Shown here: positions 1 through 7,733 of the stretch, one piece after another
How positions within the stretch are numbered: position 1 is the stretch's first letter
Layout: every line of letters starts with the position of its first letter
NCBI RefSeq assembly: GCF_023035675.1
Contig: NZ_CP073136.1
Span: 248,001 to 312,000, forward strand
Length of the DNA stretch: 64,000 nucleotides
Reading direction: 5' to 3'
DNA from: Borrelia hermsii DAH
GTDB lineage: Bacteria; Spirochaetota; Spirochaetia; Borreliales; Borreliaceae
The notes under the pieces: model-generated
What the model was told of the DNA's origin: nothing
Database searches by the model: none
Seen by the model: only the letters and a program-made list of their open reading frames with translations
Made by a program: the position numbers and the translations under genes

Positions 1-440
1 CACCTCATTGGGATCCTTATGCCAGAGGAATGATTATTGGACTTACAAGAAGCTCAACAAAAGAACATATTACAAGAGCGGCTCTTGAAAGCATTGCATT
101 GCAAAGCTTTGATGTACTAACCGAAATGCAAAACTCTATTCAAGAATTTGAAATAAAGGAATTAAGAGTTGATGGGGGAGCTAGTAAAAATAATCTACTT
201 ATGCAATTCCAAGCTGATATTTTACAGTGCAATGTTGTAAGGCCCAAAATCACAGAAACGACCGCTCTTGGTTCTGCCTATCTAGCAGGACTTGCTGTTG
301 GATATTGGGAAAGTGCTGAAGAGATTACAAGTCTTTGGAAATCAGATAAAATATTTGAACCTTCAATGGAAAAAAGTAAAAGAGAAGATTTAATCTATAA
401 TTGGAATAAAGCTATTAAGAGGGCAAAAGCTTGGATTTAA
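1..440 (+). CDS. glpK: Glycerol kinase, C-terminal part (5' end outside window)
   Basis: Glycerol kinase phosphorylates glycerol to glycerol-3-phosphate in the cytoplasm. Only the last ~145 residues are present. The reading frame is open from the first base, and the peptide before the first in-frame Met (PHWDPYARG) continues into GMIIGLTR, the conserved FGGY-kinase block near the second ATP-binding region. Further on, [19 protein letters not shown] is the FGGY C-terminal signature, and the [16 protein letters not shown] segment is also typical of GlpK. The ATG at 30 is internal and is not the start. It heads the row glpK-glpT-glpQ-glpD on the same strand; about 104 bases, AT-rich and without a clear terminator, separate it from glpT, so read-through is likely. 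Family assignment is firm. Confidence 0.96.
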   Translation, partial: PHWDPYARGMIIGLTRSSTKEHITRAALESIALQSFDVLTEMQNSIQEFEIKELRVDGGASKNNLLMQFQADILQCNVVRPKITETTALGSAYLAGLAVGYWESAEEITSLWKSDKIFEPSMEKSKREDLIYNWNKAIKRAKAWI

Positions 441-544
441 TAACTTCCATTACTAATATTTCAAATATCCAAAGACTAATATTTCTTAAGCTATACACTT
501 AATATATAAAATTAAAATTTGGTAAATACATGGAGTATTCAATT

Positions 545-1915
545 ATGAAAAAATTATTCAATTTTCTAAAACCAGCACCTCATATAAAGAGAGTACACAA
601 AGAATTAGAAGAATCATTATATAAAAAATATAGATTTCAAATATTTATGTCAATATTTATAGGATATGCTGGATTTTATTTAACGAGAAAAATCTTTGCA
701 TTTGCTATGCCAGCTCTTGAAAAAGACGGTTTTAGCAAAGGGCAATTAGGAACAATTTTATCTGGGGTTTCAATTGCATATGGATTTTCTAAATTTATTA
801 TGGGAAACGTCTCAGATCGAAGTAATCCCAGGTATTTCTTAGCGCTAGGGCTATTTCTAACAGCAATAATTACCATTATATTTGGATTATTCCCGTGGAA
901 ATCAATTGAAAGCACCATAATTGCAGCAATATTAATGTTCATTCTAATGTTTGTAAATGGATGGGTTCAAGGCATGGGATGGCCTGCGTGTGGACGAACT
1001 ATGGTTCACTGGTGGTCAAGAAAAGAAAGAGGACTAACTGTTGCCACATGGAATTTATCTCACAATATAGGAGGGGGAGCAGCTGGAATAATATCCTCTT
1101 GGGCTCTGTTTTATTTTAAGGAATGGCAAGCTATACTTTATGTACCAACAGGACTAGTAATAGGAATTGCAATATTTGTTTTGCTTGCACTAAGGGATAC
1201 ACCTCAATCTGTAGGATTACCACCAATTGAAGAATATAAAAATGATTATCCTGATAACTATACAGAAAAGGCAGAAGAAGAACTTAATACAAAAGATATA
1301 TTTGTAAAATATGTCCTTAACAATAATCTGCTATGGTATATAGCTATTGCTAATGCATTTATATATTTTGTAAGATACGGGGTCCTAGATTGGGCACCAT
1401 CATACCTCTTGCAAGTAAAACACTTTTCCATAAAAAACTCAGGATGGGCATATTCACTTTATGAATTTTCAGCTATTCCTGGAACAATAGCTTGCGGATG
1501 GATATCTGATAAAATTTTTAAAGGAAGAAGATCGGAGACTGGAATAATTTTCATAACCGCCACTCTTATTGCAATAATTATATATTGGCAATTACCAGAA
1601 AATAATCCAACACTCACAACTGTTATCTTGGCAATAATAGGATTCCTAATCTACGGCCCTGTTATGCTTATTGGTCTTCATGCTCTTGATCTTGCACCAA
1701 AAAAAGCTGCAGGAACTGCTGCAGGGTTTACAGGATTATTTGGATACATAGGGGGTTCTGTTACTGCTAGTGCCATTACAGGAATTGTATTGCAACACTT
1801 TAATTGGGACGTCTACTTCTATCTATTAATAACTGCATGCATATTTGCAATAATATTTATGAGTTTAACATTAAAGAAAGAGAAAAAAATTAATGACACT
1901 AATAAACTACAATAG
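545..1915 (+). CDS. glpT: Glycerol-3-phosphate:phosphate antiporter GlpT (MFS, OPA family)
   Basis: This inner-membrane transporter imports glycerol-3-phosphate in exchange for phosphate. About 456 residues with the hydrophobic pattern of 12 membrane segments. It carries blocks known from enterobacterial GlpT: LKPAPH near the N-terminus, GYAGFYLTRK in TM1, SIAYGFSKFIMG followed by SDRSNPR, QGMGWPACGRTMVHWWS, DTPQSVGLPPIEEYKNDYP in the central loop and APKKAAGTAAGFTGLFGY near the end. I prefer the ATG at 545 because GGAG (532-535) sits 9 bases upstream; an in-frame ATG at 530 has no such site. It is followed after 88 bases by glpQ, giving the same glpT-glpQ order as the E. coli glpTQ operon. 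Lyme borreliae have a different short gene here, as I recall. The strong similarity to bacterial GlpT outside spirochetes is compatible with horizontal gain or with loss in the Lyme lineage. Confidence 0.96.
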   Translation: MKKLFNFLKPAPHIKRVHKELEESLYKKYRFQIFMSIFIGYAGFYLTRKIFAFAMPALEKDGFSKGQLGTILSGVSIAYGFSKFIMGNVSDRSNPRYFLALGLFLTAIITIIFGLFPWKSIESTIIAAILMFILMFVNGWVQGMGWPACGRTMVHWWSRKERGLTVATWNLSHNIGGGAAGIISSWALFYFKEWQAILYVPTGLVIGIAIFVLLALRDTPQSVGLPPIEEYKNDYPDNYTEKAEEELNTKDIFVKYVLNNNLLWYIAIANAFIYFVRYGVLDWAPSYLLQVKHFSIKNSGWAYSLYEFSAIPGTIACGWISDKIFKGRRSETGIIFITATLIAIIIYWQLPENNPTLTTVILAIIGFLIYGPVMLIGLHALDLAPKKAAGTAAGFTGLFGYIGGSVTASAITGIVLQHFNWDVYFYLLITACIFAIIFMSLTLKKEKKINDTNKLQ

Positions 1916-2003
1916 TAATTATTACAATAGGCATTATATAAAAATAAAAGGTTAATAAATTATGTTATATAATATAATAATCATAAGTATGAGAGGTTAA
2001 ATA

Positions 2004-3026
2004 ATGAAATCAATTAAAGCAAAATCATTAATATTTATAATTAACATTTTTCTCACAATTTCCTGTCAGGGCGAAAAAATGAGTCAAAACCAAAAATCAC
2101 CATTAGTTATAGCTCACAGAGGTGCCAGCGGATATCTTCCAGAACATACCTTAGAAGCTAAAGCATACGCTTATGCCTTAGGAGCTGACTACCTAGAACA
2201 AGACATTGTTTTAACAAAGGATAATATTCCTGTTATAATGCACGATCCAGAACTTGATACAACAACAAACGTTGCAAAACTATTTCCCGAAAGAGCTAGA
2301 GAAAACGGAAGGTATTATTCTGTTGATTTCACACTAGATGAACTTAAATCATTAAGCCTTAGTGAAAGATTTGATCCGGCAAGCAGAAACCCAATATATC
2401 CTAACCGTTTCCCCCTAAATGAACATGATTTTAAAATTCCAACTTTAGAAGAAGAAATACAATTTATACAAGGATTAAATAAAAGCACAGGTAGGAATGT
2501 TGGAATTTATCCTGAGATTAAAAAACCATTATGGCATAAACAACAAGGTAAAGACATATCTAAAATTGTAATAGAAATTTTAAATAAATACGGATATAAA
2601 TCAAAAGAAGACAAAATTTATCTTCAAACATTCGATTTTGACGAATTAAAGAGAATAAGGGAAGAACTTGGATATCAAGGAAAATTAATAATGCTTGTTG
2701 GTGAGAATGACTGGGATGAAGCACCAACAGACTATGAATATATCAAATCAGAAGAAGGTATGGCAGAAGTTGCAAAATATTCTGATGGAATTGGACCTTG
2801 GATACCCCAAATTATAATTGAAGGCAAAATAACAGATCTTACAAGTTTAGCACATAAACATAATATGGAGGTTCATCCTTACACATTTAGAATTGACGCA
2901 TTGCCTTCATATGTAAAAGATGCAGATGAACTATTAGATTTATTATTCAACAAAGCAAAAGTAGATGGTATATTTACAGACTTTACTGATACAGTAGTGA
3001 ATTTCATCACAAAAATAAAACCATAG
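2004..3026 (+). CDS. glpQ: Glycerophosphodiester phosphodiesterase GlpQ, lipoprotein
   Basis: GlpQ hydrolyses glycerophosphodiesters (for example glycerophosphocholine) to glycerol-3-phosphate and an alcohol. 340 residues. A signal peptide ends in a lipobox-like LTIS-C (Cys21), so a lipid-anchored periplasmic or surface protein is expected. The GDPD core is intact: AHRGASGYLPEHT places the catalytic His-Arg at 38-39, followed by the metal ligands Glu65 and Asp67 and the HD pair at 80-81 (MHDPELD). The ATG at 2004 is preceded by GAGAGG. GlpQ is the classical serodiagnostic antigen of relapsing-fever Borrelia and B. miyamotoi and is absent from Lyme borreliae, so this gene is the best taxonomic marker in the window. 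It sits between glpT and glpD, which fits import and oxidation of its product. Confidence 0.97.
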   Translation: MKSIKAKSLIFIINIFLTISCQGEKMSQNQKSPLVIAHRGASGYLPEHTLEAKAYAYALGADYLEQDIVLTKDNIPVIMHDPELDTTTNVAKLFPERARENGRYYSVDFTLDELKSLSLSERFDPASRNPIYPNRFPLNEHDFKIPTLEEEIQFIQGLNKSTGRNVGIYPEIKKPLWHKQQGKDISKIVIEILNKYGYKSKEDKIYLQTFDFDELKRIREELGYQGKLIMLVGENDWDEAPTDYEYIKSEEGMAEVAKYSDGIGPWIPQIIIEGKITDLTSLAHKHNMEVHPYTFRIDALPSYVKDADELLDLLFNKAKVDGIFTDFTDTVVNFITKIKP

Positions 3027-3053
3027 CCTTAATAAGGAGAATATTTAACTCTT

Positions 3054-4616
3054 ATGAGTAAAAATGGAAAAGAAGAATTAAAAAACATTGATAATCAAGC
3101 TTTTGATTTAATCATAGTTGGCGGAGGAGCAACTGGTCTTAGTATTGGAATAGATTCAATTACAAGAGGATACAAAACTTTACTCATTGACAAATTTGAC
3201 TATGCAAAAGGCACCTCCTCTAGATCAACTAAGTTAATACATGGAGGAGTAAGATATTTAGCCCAATTTAATTTATCTTTAGTAAAAGAGGCCCTACATG
3301 AGAAAGCGTTATTTGAAAAAAATGCACCTCACCTAGTTAGTAAACGTGCATTTATTACCCCCATATACAACCTCTTAAGCATACCCTACTACTATTTTGG
3401 ACTAAGTTGGTACCATAACCTTCTTGGAAAGTACAAAAAGTCTAAATATAAAACAAAGCTACTATCAAAATCCAAAACAATAGAGAAAATGCCAAATATC
3501 AAAACCAAAGGCCTTAAATGTTCTGTTTTATACTATGACAATTCATTTGATGATGCTAGGATGGCGATAAGCATGCTTAGAACTTTTACTGAAAAAGGGG
3601 GGATTGCGTTTAATTATACGGAACTTACAGGTTTTACTAAAAGAAACGGCAAAATATCTGGTGCTATTATTAAAGATACTATTAATGGTGAACAAGTCAT
3701 TATTAATAGTAAATGCATAATAAATGCAACAGGAATATTCGCAGACGAGCTCAGAAAATTAGATGATACTAATGCAACTAATATTATAAAACCTTCCCAA
3801 GGAACACATTTAATAATTAAAAAAGACAAACTACGTACCAAGTACGCAATGCTTATGCCTACGACAAGCGATAAGAGAGTCTTATTTTCTATACCTTGGT
3901 ATGATGGTATTATTTGCGGAAGTACAGATATTTCAATAGATAAAATTGAGGAAGAACCCAAAAGACTAGAGAGCGAAATTGAATTCATAATAAAAAATAT
4001 GAATAATTACTTAGATATTAAAATAACAAAAAATGATATTCTAAGTGTTTACACAGGAATTAGACCCTTAATAATAGATCCCAAGAAAGAACAAAATACC
4101 TCAAAAATATCAAGAAACGAGAAAATATTTGTATCAGACTCAAATCTCATTACAATTGCTGGAGGGAAATATACTACTTGCAGAAAGATGGCTGAAAAAG
4201 TTATACAAAAAGCAATAGACGCAAAATTAATACCTGATTCAATTCCCAAAACAGAAAATTTAAAGCTGCACGGGTATATAGAAAGGGAAGAAGCACTTAA
4301 AATCCCTGAACACTTTAGAGTTTATGGGAGTGATTTTAAATATCTAAGTCAAATGAAAGACTTTAATAACAAGATTCACACCGATTTGCCATTAACTGAA
4401 GCTCAAATAACTTTTGCCATTGAATTTGAACAAGCAAAAACTATTGAAGACATTTTATCAAGAAGAACAAGATCTCTACTTCTCAATGCAAAAGCCACAA
4501 TTGAAGCTACACCAAAGGTAGCTGAGATTATGATGCACAAACTTGGCAAATCTGAAAAATGGAAGAACGAACAAATAAAAAGCTTTAAAGAAGTAGCAAC
4601 AAAATATTTAGCTTAA
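3054..4616 (+). CDS. glpD: Glycerol-3-phosphate dehydrogenase (FAD-dependent, aerobic type)
   Basis: It oxidises glycerol-3-phosphate to dihydroxyacetone phosphate, linking the operon to glycolysis. 520 residues. The N-terminal dinucleotide fold has GGGATG at residues 23-28, followed by the GlpD signature TSSRSTKLIHGGVRYL. The middle holds the substrate-binding block with DGIICGSTD, and the FAD-contacting segment ITIAGGKYTTCRKMAE lies in the C-terminal half; the final helical domain is present. An AAGGAG site precedes the ATG. In Borrelia this enzyme is known to matter for glycerol use in the tick. It is the last gene of the glp row and is followed by a hairpin terminator that overlaps its stop codon. 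Confidence 0.97.
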   Translation: MSKNGKEELKNIDNQAFDLIIVGGGATGLSIGIDSITRGYKTLLIDKFDYAKGTSSRSTKLIHGGVRYLAQFNLSLVKEALHEKALFEKNAPHLVSKRAFITPIYNLLSIPYYYFGLSWYHNLLGKYKKSKYKTKLLSKSKTIEKMPNIKTKGLKCSVLYYDNSFDDARMAISMLRTFTEKGGIAFNYTELTGFTKRNGKISGAIIKDTINGEQVIINSKCIINATGIFADELRKLDDTNATNIIKPSQGTHLIIKKDKLRTKYAMLMPTTSDKRVLFSIPWYDGIICGSTDISIDKIEEEPKRLESEIEFIIKNMNNYLDIKITKNDILSVYTGIRPLIIDPKKEQNTSKISRNEKIFVSDSNLITIAGGKYTTCRKMAEKVIQKAIDAKLIPDSIPKTENLKLHGYIEREEALKIPEHFRVYGSDFKYLSQMKDFNNKIHTDLPLTEAQITFAIEFEQAKTIEDILSRRTRSLLLNAKATIEATPKVAEIMMHKLGKSEKWKNEQIKSFKEVATKYLA

Positions 4617-4650
4617 TAAATGGGGGGTAATAAATCCTCCTTATTTTTAT
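4615..4650 (+). terminator. Rho-independent terminator of the glp operon
   Basis: A stem of AATAA plus six G residues (4622-4627) pairs across a 7-base loop with TCCTCC (4635-4640, two G-U pairs) and TTATT, followed by a T-rich tract. It lies between the convergent glpD and yaaR genes. The reverse strand could also use the hairpin, though its U-tract is weaker. Confidence 0.65.
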
Positions 4651-4705
4651 AGTATTAAGTGGATTAAATCTATTATTGCATAGAAAGATAAACACAAACT
4701 TGGTC

Positions 4706-5200
4706 TCACCTAAGCAAATTTACAAGCAATCCTTGAATTTCCTCAAGGCTACTTAAAAGCTTAATCTGAGAAACTTGATTCTGCAAAACAGAATAAGCAA
4801 GTTTATCAAGCTTTTCATTAATAATTCTAATAATGCGATATTTAGGTCTCCTTAGCTCTCCATTATTACCTCCCTTTTGTTCTTTAAGAGAGATAGAAAA
4901 TGATAAAATAATAGATAAAAATTCTCCTATAGTTTTTTTATAAAAAATTACATTCTGACGAGAGGGTTCACTTAATAATTTTTCACCGACATCATTAATC
5001 TTATCTAACATATCTTTAACTAAGTCAATATTAAATTCACCATTTTCAAGAACAATAAAATGTTTATCTTCCCTTACAAGTTCAGATTTAAATATCGCAG
5101 AAAAAATATTTGTTCTATTGGCATTAGTCTTTTTCTTGGCAGCCTTATAGTCCTTTGAATCAAGATTTAAAGCTCCTGCAACTAAATTATTAATCTTCAT
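4706..5200 (-). CDS. YaaR/DUF327 family protein
   Basis: A 164-residue soluble protein of unknown biochemical role. The family resemblance is clear in the C-terminal two thirds: a GEKLLSEPSRQNVIFYKKTIGEFL segment (a short run followed by the YKK...F block), an RPKYRIIRIINEKLDKL segment, and the ending EEIQGLLVNLLR, which match the usual GE..L, YK..V..FL, IV..ID.KL..L and EIQGLLVD pattern of YaaR proteins. No signal peptide or membrane segment. Its start overlaps the end of the bactofilin gene by 11 bases, so the two are translationally coupled and belong with the upstream M23 peptidase gene. A role in cell envelope or shape is inferred from this position only. Confidence 0.8.
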   Translation of the reverse strand: MKINNLVAGALNLDSKDYKAAKKKTNANRTNIFSAIFKSELVREDKHFIVLENGEFNIDLVKDMLDKINDVGEKLLSEPSRQNVIFYKKTIGEFLSIILSFSISLKEQKGGNNGELRRPKYRIIRIINEKLDKLAYSVLQNQVSQIKLLSSLEEIQGLLVNLLR

Positions 5201-5741
5201 CTATCTTGCTCATATCATTAAATAAGTACTTATTATTCTCATCTATGCGATCATCCTTCACTGCTTCGTCGCATTTCATTCCCTTATTCACTTCAATTAA
5301 AATATCTTCATCAACCTTATAAGAATCTGTATAAATCAACACATCTTTTTTAGAAAAACTAAGACTTCCAATACCAATATTCATATACCCATCAATAATT
5401 GCGCCTTCTTCAACTTCAATTGACTTACATGAAATATTGCCAATAATGCATCCTGACTGAAAAACCTTAATTTTATTGCTAGCATGCACATTTCCAAGAA
5501 CTATTCCAGAAACAACAACCTCATTTGCATTAATATTTGACTTAATTCGTCCCGTCTCACCAATTATAACCCTTTTGGTAGAATTAATAGTACCTAAAAA
5601 ATCACCATCAATCCGAATAAAATTATTTGAAATTAGTTCTCCTTTAAAAAAATCACCTTTCCCAACAATTGTTTTTACCTCAGCAAAAAGTAAAGATGAT
5701 GAAATTTTCTTATCCCTTTTAATACTCAATAGATTTAACAT
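5190..5741 (-). CDS. Bactofilin-family cytoskeletal protein
   Basis: Bactofilins polymerise into filaments that scaffold peptidoglycan enzymes. The 183-residue protein has a short basic N-terminal tail, a central run of about 100 residues with the regular six-residue beta-helix rhythm (TIVGKGDFFKGELIS, FIRIDGDFLGTI, VIIGETGRIKSNI, EVVVSGIVLGNV, KIKVFQSGCIIGNI, IEVEEGAIIDGYMNIG) and an acidic C-terminal tail. This is the bactofilin/DUF583 pattern. The ATG follows the stop codon of the upstream M23 gene directly (TAAATG), so the two are coupled. Pairing of bactofilin with an M23 endopeptidase is a known arrangement in curved or helical bacteria such as Helicobacter pylori (CcmA with Csd proteins). 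Corresponds, from memory, to BB_0245. Confidence 0.93.
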   Translation of the reverse strand: MLNLLSIKRDKKISSSLLFAEVKTIVGKGDFFKGELISNNFIRIDGDFLGTINSTKRVIIGETGRIKSNINANEVVVSGIVLGNVHASNKIKVFQSGCIIGNISCKSIEVEEGAIIDGYMNIGIGSLSFSKKDVLIYTDSYKVDEDILIEVNKGMKCDEAVKDDRIDENNKYLFNDMSKIDED

Positions 5742-6767
5742 TTACCTTGAAGCCCCCGTTGCCAAATTTAAATACATATCAGGATTTACAACTTGAGATC
5801 CTATGCGAACCTCATAGTGAAGATGTGGACCTGTTGAATATCCTGTTTGACCAAGAAACCCAATCACTTGCCCCTTTCTAACATAAGAACCCTTGGAGAT
5901 GTTTAAGCGAGACATATGCGCATAAAGAGTCGAAAGGCCATATTTATGCTTAATTTGCACAAAGTTGCCATAACCTGTTACCTGATAACTAGCTCTAACG
6001 ACTTCACCATCAGCAGCTGCCACAATAGCCGTTCCAATTCTCACTCCTGCAAGATCTATACCTTTATGAATATACCATTGTCTGGTAAAAGGCTCAACAG
6101 CTGGACCAAAATGCAAAGAAACAACACCGTCTCCTTTAATAACAGGCCAAAGCGAAGGGATATCATTTAATAATTTATTTTGAGAATGAATTAATTTAAC
6201 TATACTCTTAAGGGGAGAAATTGATCCTTCTATTGTATTCTTAACATTTTTAAGATCATTTAATTCTTTAAGTGAATTGGCTTCCAACATCTGCAAATCA
6301 AGAAAATCCGCAAGATCTCCATCCAATTTATCCCGATTTAAATTAATATTACTCTCCTTTATTTTTAAGGAGGTGCTAAGTTCATTTAAAACCTTAGAAA
6401 AATTACTAGCAACAGAATTAATTTCTACAACCGTATTCCTAAAATCCTCAATCTCAGATTCAGCAAGTGCATAACTTTTTTCAGTAGATTTAACAATAGA
6501 TTTAAGAGTAACATAATTAACAGCAAGCAAAACAAATCCTATGAAAATCAAAATAAAAAATACAAAAAATAAAAATAGAGTTAAGAAAGAAATCTTTATA
6601 TTCCTAACATTCCCTTTAACATGAGGAATAATCATAAAGCTAACATTTTGCCTGAAAAAAGAGTAAATATTACTTAAAAATTTAAGAAAGGAACTAAAAA
6701 TCGCAAAAAAGATCTTATCTACTTTTTTTAAAAGCGATAGTATTTTAAATCCTCTTCTGTCTCTCAT
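5742..6767 (-). CDS. Membrane-anchored M23 peptidoglycan endopeptidase
   Basis: A predicted zinc metallopeptidase cutting peptidoglycan cross-links in the periplasm. About 341 residues: a basic cytoplasmic N-terminus, one membrane segment (roughly residues 60-85), a coiled-coil stretch and a C-terminal LytM/M23 domain. Zn-site motifs are complete: HKGIDLAG (HxxxD), a YAHMS block and GPHLHYEV (HxH). I chose the start at 6767 (MRDRRGF) because AGGGG lies six bases upstream; ATGs at 6770 and 6788 are also in frame. First gene of the M23-bactofilin-YaaR operon. The 229-base region upstream, shared with divergent rdgB, is AT-rich with several TATAAT-like boxes but no clear full promoter. Confidence 0.93.
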   Translation of the reverse strand: MRDRRGFKILSLLKKVDKIFFAIFSSFLKFLSNIYSFFRQNVSFMIIPHVKGNVRNIKISFLTLFLFFVFFILIFIGFVLLAVNYVTLKSIVKSTEKSYALAESEIEDFRNTVVEINSVASNFSKVLNELSTSLKIKESNINLNRDKLDGDLADFLDLQMLEANSLKELNDLKNVKNTIEGSISPLKSIVKLIHSQNKLLNDIPSLWPVIKGDGVVSLHFGPAVEPFTRQWYIHKGIDLAGVRIGTAIVAAADGEVVRASYQVTGYGNFVQIKHKYGLSTLYAHMSRLNISKGSYVRKGQVIGFLGQTGYSTGPHLHYEVRIGSQVVNPDMYLNLATGASR

Positions 6768-6996
6768 CATAAACCCCTCACCACACATTAACTAATCAAC
6801 AGAGGTATTAAATATTAAAACCTATTTAAAAGCAGCCATAAGTGTTGATTTAATGATTTTACTATTTAATACCAAATAAAACCAAATTTTAACATCTATT
6901 TTCTATATAATCATTATCTACATTAAGTCATAATTAATCTCTACAAATGCAATAGAAATATCAAAAATACACATAAATGATTTATTATTATATACA

Positions 6997-7596
6997 ATGA
7001 AAACATTATTCTTTGCAACTACTAATATAAATAAAATAAACGAAGTAAAACAAATTTTAGATATACCCAACATAAAAATAGAAATTCCTAAAAATTTTGA
7101 TGTAAAAGAGACGGGTAAAACTTTTAAAGAAAATTCCTTAATAAAAGCAAAAGCTTTATTTGAATCTTTAGGTAGAAAACACCCTGTTTTTAGTGAAGAT
7201 TCTGGATTATGCATAGAGGCTTTAAATCTGGAACCTGGAATTTATTCTAAAAGATATGATCAATATAAATTAGGAAAGAAACTAGGCACTAAGGAAAAAA
7301 ATCATTTTATTATAGACTTAATGAAAGATAAGGAAAATAGGGCGGCCTATTTCATATGTATAGTTAGTCATATCGCCAAAGATGGGACAATAACAAATTT
7401 CGAAGGCATATTCAACGGAACAATTGCTTTGGACATTGATTGTTGTAAAAAAAATGGATTTGGATATGACCCAATATTTTTAACTACAAACAATAAAAGA
7501 CTAAGTGAATTAAATCTCGAAGAAAAAAATAAAATATCCCATAGAGGCATAGCATTTACTAAATTTAAAAAATTTTTAATGCAATCTTTAGATTAA
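6997..7596 (+). CDS. rdgB: dITP/XTP pyrophosphatase (RdgB/HAM1)
   Basis: It hydrolyses non-canonical purine nucleoside triphosphates (ITP, dITP, XTP) to monophosphates, cleaning the nucleotide pool. 199 residues, the normal family length. Family motifs are [11 protein letters not shown] at the N-terminus (TxNxxK), [20 protein letters not shown], and the C-terminal GFGYDPIF and SHRGIAF. The protein begins exactly at the first beta strand, so the ATG at 6997 is secure, yet no Shine-Dalgarno sequence precedes it. A TATTAT box (6983-6988) ends only 8 bases upstream, so a leaderless transcript is possible. Confidence 0.95.
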   Translation: MKTLFFATTNINKINEVKQILDIPNIKIEIPKNFDVKETGKTFKENSLIKAKALFESLGRKHPVFSEDSGLCIEALNLEPGIYSKRYDQYKLGKKLGTKEKNHFIIDLMKDKENRAAYFICIVSHIAKDGTITNFEGIFNGTIALDIDCCKKNGFGYDPIFLTTNNKRLSELNLEEKNKISHRGIAFTKFKKFLMQSLD

Positions 7597-7655
7597 TACT
7601 AGAAAACCGAATTTAAAGAGACATCATAAATCAAGTTTTCAATTCAATTGTAAAA

Positions 7656-7685
7656 TTGCACGTAAAGATTTAAAATAATTATTAT
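7656..7685 (+). promoter_or_regulatory. Putative sigma-70 promoter for pepF
   Basis: TTGCAC (7656-7661), an 18-base spacer and TATTAT (7680-7685) lie about 48 bases before the pepF GTG start. The rest of the rdgB-pepF gap is AT-rich without other clear signals. In DNA this AT-rich such matches can occur by chance. Confidence 0.4.
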
Positions 7686-7733
7686 TCATAATAATAATAA
7701 TTAGTGTCATATTAAATTCAAGGAGAAAGTTTA

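Noticed and set aside
30..440. ATG at 30 as the start of the first gene
   Set aside because: The frame is open from base 1 and the preceding residues (PHWDPYARG) belong to the conserved glycerol kinase sequence, so the gene starts outside the window.
1916..2003. Possible separate promoter before glpQ (TATAAT-like boxes near 1965-1980)
   Set aside because: No -35 element at a fitting distance; glpQ is more simply read from the upstream glp transcript.
5476..5796. Plus-strand reading frame of 106 codons opposite bactofilin
   Set aside because: It is antisense to a firm bactofilin gene and its start and residue pattern look like a shadow of the opposite strand.
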